DNA of 47,006 nt from Nitrospinaceae bacterium. GTDB taxonomy: Bacteria > Nitrospinota > Nitrospinia > Nitrospinales > JACRGP01. A program made the translations under genes and the position numbers. Of this stretch, positions 24,695-32,623 are shown piece after piece. The notes beneath the pieces are model-generated. The model made no database searches and was not told the DNA's origin. It saw nothing but the letters and a program-made list of their open reading frames with translations. Every line of letters starts with the position of its first letter. The stretch's first letter is position 1. The stretch lies in NCBI GenBank assembly GCA_029261555.1, contig JAJDBB010000036.1, positions 1 through 47,006 of the forward strand, given 5' to 3'.

Positions 24695-25041
24695 CCGGCG
24701 AGGCGCCGGAGCCAGTGGTTTGGGTTTGCAAATCTAATGTAACTTGTAGCTCTCACCGTAAAAGATTGCCTACTGCCCCTGTGGCGAACAGCCGGCGAGG
24801 CGCCGGAGCCAGTGGTTTGGGTTTGCAAATCTAATGTAAACTTGTAGCTCTCACCGTAAAAGATTGCCTACTGCCTTTGTGGCGAGCAGCCGGCGAGGCG
24901 CCTGTGGCCGGCGTACCGCCGGTGGTAATTGTTGACGAATGCAAAGTTTTCCTAAACTCAAACCCCAACCTGCCGAACTTTCGTTATTGCATTCGAGATG
25001 CAAGCTCACCAGCGCTTGAACCGTTTTCCTTAAACGCTACA
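24695..25041. repeat. Tandem 97/98-bp repeat array between phnD and phnC
   Basis: Two nearly identical units begin at 24695 and 24792, and a truncated third begins at 24890, giving periods of 97 and 98 bp. Each unit starts with CCGGCGAGGCGCCGG, continues with TTTGGGTTTGCAAATC and TAGCTCTCACCGTAAA, and ends with GCCTACTGCC. A diverged block follows up to the end of phnD. The array separates two genes that are normally directly adjacent. No gene is seen in it. Confidence 0.85.
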
Positions 25042-25995
25042 CTAATTGAGTCCAGCGTCACGCTGGCCAGGCGCTGGCCTGGCGGACAGGCCAAAATCCA
25101 GATCCAGCAAGCGTCCGGCCTGGCGAACGGGGTCGAAGAAAGCGTCCAGGTCTTTCAATCCGGTTATGCCGTAAACGCGCTTCAGCGTCCGGCTGCCTTT
25201 TGGGTCTTTGGAAATACGAATCAAACCGCTTTTCAAAGTTTCCTTGAGAGTCGGGGAAAGTCCCTTGCGCACGGACACCGTGTCGTTGGGAATATCTTTG
25301 GTGTAGGCGACGACGCGAACCTTTTTGAAAATGTCTGGATAACTTTTGGCGACCGCCGCGCGCGCGTCGTCGTAGGTAGCGCCCGCGTCCACTTCCCCGC
25401 GCATGACGGACAGGACAACTGCGTTATGAGAGCCGGCAAACACGGTTTTTGAAAAAAACGTTTCCGGATCGAAGCCTTTCGATTTCAGCAGGGCCTTGGG
25501 ATAAAGATGTCCGGAAGTGGAGGCCGGATCCACAAAAGCGAAGGTTTTTCCTTTTAAATCCTTGAGGCGTTCGGCGCCGACGCCGGCGTTTGCCAGGATT
25601 TGCCCGCGGTAAAAGGGACTGCCAAAGCGGTCCACGATGAGCAAAAGATCGACGCCGTACTTTTCCCTGGCCAGCACATAACTGAAAGTGGCCAGCCAGC
25701 CTATGTCGACCTTGCCCGCGCCCATAGCCTCGACCACGGCGGCGTAACTTGTCGCAACGGAAGCCTTGAAATGCAAACCGGTTTCTATTTGCAACAGACG
25801 GGCGATCTCTTCGCCGCCTTCAAGAATGACCTGGCTGTCTCCCGAAGGGACGAACATCATGCTCAAGGGATTTTTTTGTGTGCCGGGCTTGCCATCTCCC
25901 GTCCCGGCAGACAAGGGGACGGCAAAAACGAAAAGACTTCCCCATAATATGAAAGCAAGAAATCTGGCGGCATCAACGAGGCGCTGTGTATTCAT
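25042..25995 (-). CDS. phnD: PhnD-like phosphate/phosphite/phosphonate ABC transporter substrate-binding protein
   Basis: The 317-residue protein has a signal peptide (hydrophobic core about 9-28, ending VPLSAGTG) and a type II periplasmic-binding fold. PhnD-family landmarks are FVPSGD near the start, DIGWLATFSYVLA, VDPASTSGHLYPKALL and GEVDAGATYDDAR. It would deliver phosphonate, phosphite or phosphate to an ABC importer. The last dozen or so codons (LSARPAPGQRDAGLN) lie within a CCAGCGTCACGCTGG-type repeat, so the natural C-terminus has probably been replaced. Three TTCCGAG copies spaced exactly 10 bp apart lie just before the start. The paired ATPase phnC is 353 bases downstream. Confidence 0.88.
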   Translation of the reverse strand: MNTQRLVDAARFLAFILWGSLFVFAVPLSAGTGDGKPGTQKNPLSMMFVPSGDSQVILEGGEEIARLLQIETGLHFKASVATSYAAVVEAMGAGKVDIGWLATFSYVLAREKYGVDLLLIVDRFGSPFYRGQILANAGVGAERLKDLKGKTFAFVDPASTSGHLYPKALLKSKGFDPETFFSKTVFAGSHNAVVLSVMRGEVDAGATYDDARAAVAKSYPDIFKKVRVVAYTKDIPNDTVSVRKGLSPTLKETLKSGLIRISKDPKGSRTLKRVYGITGLKDLDAFFDPVRQAGRLLDLDFGLSARPAPGQRDAGLN

Positions 25996-26000
25996 TAAGA

Positions 26001-26027
26001 TTCCGAGAAATTCCGAGTGGTTCCGAG
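26001..26027. promoter_or_regulatory. Three TTCCGAG direct repeats at 10-bp spacing before phnD
   Basis: TTCCGAG occurs at 26001-26007, 26011-26017 and 26021-26027, starting 6 bases upstream of the phnD ATG. The exact helical-turn spacing suggests an operator bound by an oligomeric regulator on one DNA face. It could be a phosphorus-status operator, but the sequence does not match the Pho box of proteobacteria. It may also be chance or a slippage product. Confidence 0.4.
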
Positions 26028-26081
26028 AGACAGCTTGCGGAATTATAACATTTCGGCTCGGATGGGTTTTGGATTGGGAGC

Positions 26082-26119
26082 AAAAAAAAGGGATAAAACG
26101 CCCGAAGGCGCTTTACCCC
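26082..26119 (-). terminator. Rho-independent terminator of cytochrome c copy 1
   Basis: On the minus strand GGGGTAAAGCGCC pairs with GGCGTTTTATCCC around a TTCG tetraloop (13 bp with two G-T pairs) and is followed by eight T. It lies 22 bases after the stop codon of the cytochrome c gene. Confidence 0.9.
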
Positions 26120-26140
26120 TACTGCTTTTGACCGGAAAAC

Positions 26141-26569
26141 TTAATGCATCAAGTCTTCGCGGATATATTTGATAACGTCCCATATCTCTTTGTCTTTAAG
26201 CTTCATGGGAGCCATGCCGGTGCCCTTGGAGCCGTTTTTGATGATGTAGTACATTTGACCCGCGGAAACATCCTTCATGGTCGCGGCGCAGGTGAAATTA
26301 AGCGGTTTGGGTTTCAGGCCTTGGCCCAGCTTTCCCTCACCCGCTCCAGTTTTGCCGTGACACATTACGCAAGCCATGGGTTTGGAGGTCTTGTCATAAA
26401 GCTTTTTGCCGTTTGCCTTGTTGGCTTTGCCAGTGTTGTCTTTACCGGCAATACCGCCGGGAGCCTTTTTAGTTTTTCTCGGTTGCGGACACTTGCCGCT
26501 GGCAAACGCGGAGGTGGTGGTAAAAAGGGCGAACATTGCCAGGGTTACTAATAAGATAATTTTTTTCAT
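26141..26569 (-). CDS. Small periplasmic cytochrome c (tandem copy 1)
   Basis: The protein has 142 residues: a signal peptide (1-24, ending SAFASG) and one class I cytochrome c domain with haem site CVMCH at 67-71. The probable axial methionine is at 119 or 122 (GTGMAPM). Two further cysteines (C27, C94) are conserved with copy 2. It is probably an electron carrier between periplasmic oxidoreductases, such as a nitrite-oxidising system, and a terminal oxidase. It is about 90% identical to copy 2 (14 differences by eye). The start at 26569 has AGGAG nearby; an in-frame extension to 26641 is spurious. It has its own terminator. Confidence 0.9.
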   Translation of the reverse strand: MKKIILLVTLAMFALFTTTSAFASGKCPQPRKTKKAPGGIAGKDNTGKANKANGKKLYDKTSKPMACVMCHGKTGAGEGKLGQGLKPKPLNFTCAATMKDVSAGQMYYIIKNGSKGTGMAPMKLKDKEIWDVIKYIREDLMH

Positions 26570-26735
26570 GAATTTCTCCTTTTTACTTTTTTGGACATTT
26601 CCATTAAAAGAAGAGTCCTGCCAATAACACGCATATTCCAAACCCGACTATATTAAGGAAGCGCTTTTTATTCATAACGGTTCGGTCATTATAACATTCC
26701 GGCTCGCATGGGTTTTGGGTTGGGAGCAAAAAAAA

Positions 26736-26765
26736 GGGGTAAAACGCCCGAAGGCGCTTTACCCC
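26736..26765 (-). terminator. Rho-independent terminator of cytochrome c copy 2
   Basis: On the minus strand GGGGTAAAGCGCC pairs with GGCGTTTTACCCC around a TTCG loop. It is followed by eight T, which are the A run at 26728-26735 on the plus strand. It is nearly identical to the terminator at 26082-26119, so the duplication carried the terminator along. Confidence 0.9.
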
Positions 26766-26787
26766 TAACTGCTTTTGACCGGAAAAC

Positions 26788-27216
26788 TTAATGCATCAAG
26801 TCTTCGCGGATATATTTGATAACGTCCCAGATCTCTTTGTCTTTAAGCTTCATGGGAGCCATGCCGGTGCCCTTGGAGCCGTTTTTGATGATGTAGTACA
26901 TTTGACCCGCGGAAACATCCTTCATGGTCGCGGCGCAAGCGAAATTACGAGGTTTGGGTTTCAAAGCCGCGCCCAGTTTTCCGTCGCCCGCTCCAGTTTT
27001 GCCGTGACACATTACGCAAGCCATGGGCTTTGCTTTCTTGTCATAAAGCTTTTTGCCGTTTGCCTTGTCGGCTTTGCCGGTGTTGTCTTTGCCAGCAATA
27101 CCGCCCGGAGCCTTTTTAGTTTTGCGCGGCTGGGGACACTTGCCGCCGGCAAACGCAGAGGAGGCCGTGAAAAGCGCAAACACTGCCAGAATTACTAATA
27201 CGATAATTTTTTTCAT
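26788..27216 (-). CDS. Small periplasmic cytochrome c (tandem copy 2)
   Basis: The 142-residue protein has the same layout as copy 1: signal peptide 1-22, haem site CVMCH at 67-71 and axial methionine at 119 or 122. Substitutions relative to copy 1 cluster in the signal peptide and in two surface patches (residues 61-62 and 83-93). The haem surroundings and the C-terminal helix (DKEIWDVIKYIRE) are unchanged, which suggests selection to keep both. The Shine-Dalgarno AGGAG and about 20 bases of leader match copy 1. It is terminated separately from copy 1, so each copy may have its own promoter. Confidence 0.9.
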   Translation of the reverse strand: MKKIIVLVILAVFALFTASSAFAGGKCPQPRKTKKAPGGIAGKDNTGKADKANGKKLYDKKAKPMACVMCHGKTGAGDGKLGAALKPKPRNFACAATMKDVSAGQMYYIIKNGSKGTGMAPMKLKDKEIWDVIKYIREDLMH

Positions 27217-27959
27217 GAATTTCTCCTTTTTACTTTTTGGAAATTATCATTTAAAAACGATTAAACAACTTAACGCCCAACTTCGCTGTATCAATCCATT
27301 GGTAATTCAATGTTGTATTTAAGGCTCGTGCGCTTCCCTGACAACCCTTTCAACTAAACTCCAGCTTTTCAGGAAATTCGACGTTGAATTATATTCAATC
27401 TTCACCAAGTGTCAATCAAAAATTTCCGGGTCAAAATATGAGTTCCAAGCTCCTCTAGTTTCCTTCCGGTTTATACAATTCGGTCTCACTTACAGAGCCA
27501 TTGTAAGAAACGGGAATTAAATTACGATTAAGGCTCTGTTAAATTTATTTAATTTTCGCCTCCATTCTTCCGCTTGAGAGCTTTTGGAATGCAGAAAAAG
27601 CGGCTCAGTTAATTCATTTGTTTTCAGTTTGTTACGGGAAGAATTCCTTGGCAGAGTTATTGAAATTCGGATTTTTACCTTGATTTTGTCCCAAAAAGTA
27701 TTATTTTACGACTGTCCCCAAACGCATTTCATTTTTTACGGGCCACCTGATTGAGGGATGCTATTTTAAAGTTGTTGGCCCTGCGTTTAACGGCGGACGT
27801 CAAACGCAATTCACATATTGCTTCTCTTATAGATTTTCTTTTTTTAACCCCCTCTCCCAAAACCATCCCCCGAGCGTCTGAATAGCTGATGGCTGGATAG
27901 TAGCCATTAAGGATCGGGTATTAAAAGGTTTTGGCAGGACAAGTTGGAGGTAGCTCGAT
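27217..27959. other. Long AT-rich intergenic region
   Basis: The 743 bases between the divergent cytochrome c and aminomutase genes contain no open frame with coding character. ACAGAGCC (27492-27499) and GGCTCTGT (27532-27539) form a perfect 8-bp inverted repeat around 32 bases, with a smaller CTTACA/TGTAAG repeat inside its left half. The promoter of cytochrome copy 2 must be near the left end, but I cannot assign it. GGAGG before 27960 is the aminomutase Shine-Dalgarno sequence. A small RNA here cannot be excluded. Confidence 0.5.
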
Positions 27960-29114
27960 ATGAACCAACCTCTATTTCATCATCACAATTTCGAAAAAAA
28001 GCCGAAATATCTCACCCGGCTGGATCAGATACCGCAATTGTCCGAAGAAGAAAGAAATCGGCTTCAACCGGTTTCGGACAAATTTGTCTTCCGCTCCAAC
28101 GATTACTATAACTCTTTGATAAATTGGGATGATCCTAACGATCCTATTCGAAAGATCATCGTCCCGGAAGTCCAGGAACTAGACGACTGGGGCAAGCTAG
28201 ACGCCTCCGACGAGGAGAAATATACAAAGGTCCGCGGCCTGGAGCATAAGTACGATTCCACCGCTTTGCTGTTGGTCAACGAAGTTTGCGCAGCGTACTG
28301 CCGCTTCTGCTTCCGCAAGCGGCTGTTCATGGACGAAAATGAGGAAGTGACCAAGGACATTTCGGAAGGGCTGGAATATATCCGCGCCCATAAGGAGATC
28401 AGCAACGTCCTCCTGACGGGAGGCGATCCCCTGATCATGTCCACAAGCAAACTGGAGCCCATCATCCGCCAACTGCGCGAGGTGGAGCATGTCAAGATCA
28501 TCCGGATCGGAACCAAGATTCCGGCGTTCAATCCCTATCGAATTTTGAAGGATCCTTCCCTGCTGGAAATGATTCGCAAATACAGCAATATTGAGAAGCG
28601 TATCTATATTATGGCGCATTTCAACCATCCCCGCGAACTGACGTCCGTGGCTTTGGAAGGGCTGGACGCCCTGATGCAGGCGGGCGCGATTGTCGTCAAC
28701 CAGACCCCGATGATCAAGGGCGTAAACGACGACCCTGAAGTGTTGATGGAGCTGTTCCAAAAACTCTCGTTCATCGGCGTGCCGCCCTATTATGTATTTC
28801 AATGCCGGCCCACCGAAGGCAACAAACCTTACGACCTTCCCGTGGAAAGAGCCTACGAGATTTTTGAACAGGCCCGGTCGCGTTGCTCCGGTCTCGCCAA
28901 GCGCGCGCGCCTGGTGATGTCCCACGACTCTGGCAAGGTCGAAATCCTAGGTCTCACCGAAAAACATATCATTTTCAAATACCAGCGCGCCGCGGACAAC
29001 GAAGACAGCGGCAAGGTGGTTCTCTTCAAGCGCAACCCCGATGCTTATTGGTTTGACGACTACAAAGAAGCCGTTGAGGAACTGACTCTGGCCAGCGTGC
29101 AGCTGCCAGGCTAG
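27960..29114 (+). CDS. KamA-family radical SAM protein (lysine 2,3-aminomutase-like)
   Basis: The 384-residue PLP- and SAM-dependent enzyme family moves an amino group from the alpha to the beta carbon. The radical SAM cysteines are C110, C114 and C117 (CAAYCRFC), followed by FRKRLF and the SAM-binding LLTGGDPL. In marine bacteria such an enzyme with an acetyltransferase (AblB) makes the osmolyte N-epsilon-acetyl-beta-lysine, but no acetyltransferase is adjacent. It could instead be another KamA paralogue, such as glutamate 2,3-aminomutase or EpmB-like, so no symbol is given. The Shine-Dalgarno GGAGG lies 9 bases before the ATG. The last residues run into a palindromic repeat. Confidence 0.85.
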   Translation: MNQPLFHHHNFEKKPKYLTRLDQIPQLSEEERNRLQPVSDKFVFRSNDYYNSLINWDDPNDPIRKIIVPEVQELDDWGKLDASDEEKYTKVRGLEHKYDSTALLLVNEVCAAYCRFCFRKRLFMDENEEVTKDISEGLEYIRAHKEISNVLLTGGDPLIMSTSKLEPIIRQLREVEHVKIIRIGTKIPAFNPYRILKDPSLLEMIRKYSNIEKRIYIMAHFNHPRELTSVALEGLDALMQAGAIVVNQTPMIKGVNDDPEVLMELFQKLSFIGVPPYYVFQCRPTEGNKPYDLPVERAYEIFEQARSRCSGLAKRARLVMSHDSGKVEILGLTEKHIIFKYQRAADNEDSGKVVLFKRNPDAYWFDDYKEAVEELTLASVQLPG

Positions 29115-29329
29115 CGCCTGGAGGCAGCCGAGATAATCTTCGATGCAGATAGGCGCAACTTATACGGTAAACGCTAAGGCTACATTGAATTTTCAAATTC
29201 AAACCGCTGGCCTCGGTGTAGGCCAATCCAGGCGAAAAAGTTTTTGAGATGCAAGCCTTGACGTGATTTGCGGCATTCACCGTAAGGGATTGCCTAATGG
29301 GTCCAGCGTCACGCTGGCAGGAGCCGCTG
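29115..29329. repeat. Intergenic repeat block
   Basis: The block carries GCGCCTGGAGGCAG (shared with about 15752-15765), TCAAATTCAAACCGCTGGCC (like the 15904-15935 segment), TTCACCGTAAGGGATTGCCTA (like the 97-bp units near 24750) and CCAGCGTCACGCTGG (29302-29316, also near 25051). It joins the aminomutase gene to the next gene, and its right end carries that gene's Shine-Dalgarno sequence. Confidence 0.75.
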
Positions 29330-31252
29330 ATGAGTCTGGCGATAGTTCTGGTCGCTTTTCCGGGCTTCTATTTTCTGGGCCGACGGATCGCTGAAAAACT
29401 TTCCCTGCGCTTTGCCGACGGTCAGGAAGCGATTATCGTTGCCTCCGCCCTCGGTTGCTTCGCCGTTTCCTACCTCACCGCCCTGGTTTGTTTTCTTCAC
29501 CTCGTCTATCCGGCGATTTTTTGGCTCCTCTTGATCGGCATTTTTGTTTTCTGCTTTCCCAGGGAATGGCTCCAGCCTCCAGCCAAGTCAACCTCCGCTC
29601 AAAGCCTTCGACGAGATTTTAAATCCTTGTTCGAGGGCGACGGATTCTTCCGCTTTAACGTCGCCATTCTCGGCCTGCTCGTTTTCATTTCGCTGACCCT
29701 CGCGCTATTGCCGCCCACGCGCACCGACGCCCTGGTCTACCACCTGGCCGTCCCGAAAGCCTATCTTGAAAATCATGGGCTGGTCCATCTGCCGAACAAT
29801 ATCTACTCCTTCTTTCCGCATTTCATAGAAATGATCTACCTGTTTTTCCTGGGACTCGGCGGCGAAGGAGCGGCTGTATTGTCCGGCTGGGCGCTGTCCC
29901 TGTTACTCCTGTGTGCCCTGTCGTATTATTTCCAACAATTCCTGGGAAAGGGTCGCGCCATTTTGCCTGCGGTTTTGATTTTTTCCACGCCCACGTTTTT
30001 GGAGGTAGGCTCCTCGGCCTACATCGACGTCCCCCTGGGAACCTTCATTTTCATGGCCTTCTATTGCTGGGACCGATGGAGGACCACGCTAAAGGATCCC
30101 TGGCTATGGCTCATGGTCGCTTTCACCGGGGCCGCTACGGCGTCCAAGCTGACCGCCGTTATTATTCTGCCGCTGGCGTTTCTCGGCGTCGCCCTGCAAG
30201 GCCGAAATCGCCTGGATTCCACATGGATAATGCCCCGGCTGGGAATACTCGTTTTGGGCGTCGCCCTGTGCATGTCTCCCTGGTGGACGCGCAATCTTTA
30301 TTATTCGGGCAATCCGTTCGCACCGTTCTTCATCCATATCTTTGGCGGCGAAGGAGGGGTTAACTGGGACCCTGGCAGGACTCATCTCCTGCAGCAATTA
30401 AAGTTCGGCTTTGGCAATGGGTTCAAGGAGTTTCTTTTAATGCCCATCCACCTGACCTTTTTCAGCCAAAAGGGATTTCCCTACTACGACGGCGTTATCG
30501 GTTATCTGTGGCTGGTTTTACTGCCCTGCGCTTATTGGGCGCTTCCCAAAAAAACCGACTCCGTAGAGTACCGGAACCGCATTCTATCGCTATTTGTCGC
30601 GTTCGCGGTTTTGTTCGCTTTCTGGTTCATCAGTTTTCAACGCATACGCTACCTGACAATCCTCTTTCCTTTTCTGGCGCTCCTTTTGGCCTGCGGATTC
30701 CAAAGAATGCCGACGCGCCTTTCTTTAGGAGGAAAACTCGAAGACGGTTTCAGCTTAAAGCGATGGACCTACCGACTGGCCGCGCTGGCGCTTTTGGGCA
30801 ACCTGGTCCTGATCCTAAATTTTTGGACGGAACTAAAGCCTCTGCCGTTTCTTTTTAAAACCGAAACCCGCGAGGCCTATCTGACGCGGCGAATCCCCGA
30901 ATACCGGACCTATCAGGCATTCAACCAAACGCTCAAAAAAAACGACAAGGCTCTTTTTGTTTTCATGAGAAATTTCGGTTATTATTGTGATCGCCCGTTT
31001 TACAGCGATAGTTTTTTCGAGGGCCACACAATTCAGAGAATCCTCGCGTCGTCCAGCGCGGCGACGGACGTCGTCCAACAACTTCGTCGCCTTGGGATCA
31101 CGCATTTAATGTACAACGCAACTCTGTTGCGCTCCATGGCGTCGAACCTGCCGCCGGAACAACAGCGGGTTCTGGCGGAATTTTTGGACAAACATACGAA
31201 ACGCGAATTTCGGGACGGGCGTTTTTATCTGCTTCGTCTCGTTTTTAATTAA
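29330..31252 (+). CDS. GT-C-like multi-spanning membrane glycosyltransferase
   Basis: The protein of about 640 residues has roughly 11 hydrophobic helices and a C-terminal soluble part. The first periplasmic loop has TRTDALVYHLAVPKAYLENH, matching the acidic DxxxYH loop of GT-C enzymes that use lipid-linked sugars, so it probably transfers sugar on the periplasmic side. Acceptor and donor are unknown. I place the start at 29330, preceded by CAGGAG. An in-frame ATG at 29297 lies inside the palindromic repeat and would add non-conserved residues. Seventeen bases separate it from the DJ-1-like gene. Confidence 0.75.
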   Translation: MSLAIVLVAFPGFYFLGRRIAEKLSLRFADGQEAIIVASALGCFAVSYLTALVCFLHLVYPAIFWLLLIGIFVFCFPREWLQPPAKSTSAQSLRRDFKSLFEGDGFFRFNVAILGLLVFISLTLALLPPTRTDALVYHLAVPKAYLENHGLVHLPNNIYSFFPHFIEMIYLFFLGLGGEGAAVLSGWALSLLLLCALSYYFQQFLGKGRAILPAVLIFSTPTFLEVGSSAYIDVPLGTFIFMAFYCWDRWRTTLKDPWLWLMVAFTGAATASKLTAVIILPLAFLGVALQGRNRLDSTWIMPRLGILVLGVALCMSPWWTRNLYYSGNPFAPFFIHIFGGEGGVNWDPGRTHLLQQLKFGFGNGFKEFLLMPIHLTFFSQKGFPYYDGVIGYLWLVLLPCAYWALPKKTDSVEYRNRILSLFVAFAVLFAFWFISFQRIRYLTILFPFLALLLACGFQRMPTRLSLGGKLEDGFSLKRWTYRLAALALLGNLVLILNFWTELKPLPFLFKTETREAYLTRRIPEYRTYQAFNQTLKKNDKALFVFMRNFGYYCDRPFYSDSFFEGHTIQRILASSSAATDVVQQLRRLGITHLMYNATLLRSMASNLPPEQQRVLAEFLDKHTKREFRDGRFYLLRLVFN

Positions 31253-31268
31253 GGAAGGAGTTTGCCTC

Positions 31269-31877
31269 ATGGCAAGGTTGGAAAATAAGAGCATTCTGGT
31301 GGTCATCCCAAAGGATTATTACGACGAGGATATGCTGGATCCGATCCTGGAAATCCTCGGGGCGGAGGAACCAAAATTTCTAAACATCGCCTCCTGCAAA
31401 TTCAAGGAAGCGGTGGGCATGCGGACCGGGAGGATAAATCCCAATGTGCTGATCGTCGACGCGATGGAGGGGGTGACGGGCGACAGCTACGTCACGTCGC
31501 AAAAGGGCACCCGGCAGATCCTCGCCGTGTATCAGGGAATCGTTTTGATCGGCGGTAAAGGCGCTCGGAAATATTTGTGGGACGACAAAATTTTAAAAAT
31601 ACTGATCAACGACCGCTATCGTGCCGGCGCCGTCGTCGCCGCGATCGGCTCGGCGATCCCCTGCCTGGGCAAGGCCGGCGTTCTGGAAACCGTTGAAGTG
31701 GCTTGCGATACGGAGGATAAAAAGGGAATGGCCGTCCTGGAACCTACCAACGCGATTTTATCGGAGGACGATCTGGTGATCGACGGCAACATCATCACCG
31801 CCAAAAACGCGGCGAACGCGGAAGCTCTGGCAAACGCCCTGGTCGACGCCGTGGAAAAAGTCGATCTCAAAAAATAA
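31269..31877 (+). CDS. DJ-1/PfpI family protein lacking the nucleophilic cysteine
   Basis: The 202-residue protein has a class I glutamine-amidotransferase-like flavodoxin fold (ILVVIPKDYYDEDMLDPI at the start, VVAAIGSAIPCLGKAGVLE at the elbow). In active relatives the elbow reads AxC(H/A)G. Here Gly127 and Ser128 stand in its place and the nearest cysteine is Cys132, five residues later. It may therefore be a binding or structural member, or have shifted chemistry. AAGGAAGGAG precedes the ATG. It follows the membrane glycosyltransferase closely and could be co-transcribed. A repeat block begins directly after its stop. Confidence 0.85.
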   Translation: MARLENKSILVVIPKDYYDEDMLDPILEILGAEEPKFLNIASCKFKEAVGMRTGRINPNVLIVDAMEGVTGDSYVTSQKGTRQILAVYQGIVLIGGKGARKYLWDDKILKILINDRYRAGAVVAAIGSAIPCLGKAGVLETVEVACDTEDKKGMAVLEPTNAILSEDDLVIDGNIITAKNAANAEALANALVDAVEKVDLKK

Positions 31878-31998
31878 CCCGGCGAGGGCGCCGGCGCCAG
31901 CCGGGGTAGCCCGGGGAGCAGTATGCCGGTTCCCCCTTGTAAGAGGGGGCTGAGAAATTGCCTCCAGGCGCTTACCTGGCAGCGCGTTGCACGGCCTG
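31878..31998. repeat. Intergenic repeat block
   Basis: CCGGCGAGGGCGCCGG, GCCAGCCGGGGTAGCCC (shared with about 37790) and TTCCCCCTTGTAAGAGGGGG (a CCCCCTTGCAAAGGGGG relative) follow one another directly after the DJ-1-like stop codon. The block ends at the STAS-like gene, which converges from the other side. Confidence 0.7.
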
Positions 31999-32349
31999 TT
32001 AAATTCCCAGTTCGCGGTCTTTTTGCGACTGGATAATTTTCAGTCTCAGCTTGAACGCCGCGTTCAGGTCTTTCACAATCAAATCGCTGGCGTCCGGGAA
32101 GAATATTTTATTGTTGAACTCTTCCAGGTTGTACTTTTCCAAAAGTCTGGCGAACGCCTCGTCGGCGAAGGGCCGGGTCATTTTGGCGATCCCCTCGAAC
32201 AACACCACAATTTTTTCGTGAGAATCCCAGTTATCCTCGATCAGTGTACGAACCGTATCGCCGGCTGGTTCTCCGTTTTCGGAGTGTCTTCCCGAAGGCA
32301 CAGAGTTTCCCATTATTTCTAAAATATTGATTGTAAACTCTTCTTCCAT
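31999..32349 (-). CDS. STAS-like (DUF4325-type) small protein
   Basis: The 116-residue protein has TRPFADEAFARLLEKY and the spacing around KIFFPDASDLIVKDLNAAFKLR. These resemble DUF4325, a STAS-like family often found with restriction-like or anti-sigma modules. No partner kinase is adjacent, so its role is open. It has no membrane segment. The upstream 270 bases hold a CACAATA/TATTGTG inverted repeat (32433-32457) and a repeat block. The assignment is by pattern and moderately certain. Confidence 0.6.
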   Translation of the reverse strand: MEEEFTINILEIMGNSVPSGRHSENGEPAGDTVRTLIEDNWDSHEKIVVLFEGIAKMTRPFADEAFARLLEKYNLEEFNNKIFFPDASDLIVKDLNAAFKLRLKIIQSQKDRELGI

Positions 32350-32432
32350 AAACTTTCAGACGCAAACAACCGTTGCGCCCTCCTCAGAATTATTTAAGAG
32401 AACTTCTATAATCGCCCAGCGTGCCCGCTGAA

Positions 32433-32457
32433 CACAATAGACGCTATTTATATTGTG
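32433..32457. promoter_or_regulatory. Inverted repeat upstream of the STAS-like gene
   Basis: CACAATA (32433-32439) and TATTGTG (32451-32457) are perfect 7-bp arms separated by 11 bases, about 85-110 bases upstream of the STAS-like start. The half-site TTGTG resembles CRP/FNR-family sites, but the arms face outward. It is a possible operator. Confidence 0.3.
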
Positions 32458-32460
32458 AAC

Positions 32461-32623
32461 ATACAAAAAACTACGTTGGGTTTGCCATTTAAGCTCTGCT
32501 ATCGGGCGCTTGCCCGCCACTCGCCGTGGGGGCAGGGTCCGAGTTGCAAGTTCACCACGGCCCGTAGCTTTCCCTTACAAGTTATATCTACTTGCCTCCG
32601 GGCGCTGGCCCGGCGGCTCAGAA
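32461..32623. repeat. Intergenic repeat block
   Basis: GCCCGCCACTCGCCGTGGGGGCAG (about 32511-32534) recurs almost exactly at about 40528-40551. TTGCCTCCGGGCGC (32592-32605) recurs at about 40510 and, as TACCTCCGGGCGC, at about 40605. The block runs up to the stop codon of the cyclophilin gene. No gene is seen. Confidence 0.75.

Noticed and set aside
24695-24902. Tandem repeats as a possible CRISPR array
   Set aside because: The units are about 97 bp, contiguous and without unique spacers of uniform length, and no cas gene is present.
27934-27950. TGGCAGG...TTGG resembling a sigma-54 promoter before the aminomutase gene
   Set aside because: The spacing is one base too long, and the element overlaps the Shine-Dalgarno sequence, leaving no leader before the start codon.
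29297-29329. Upstream ATG at 29297 as the start of the GT-C-like protein
   Set aside because: The extra residues are encoded by a palindromic repeat found elsewhere in non-coding DNA, and the ATG at 29330 has a better ribosome-binding site.
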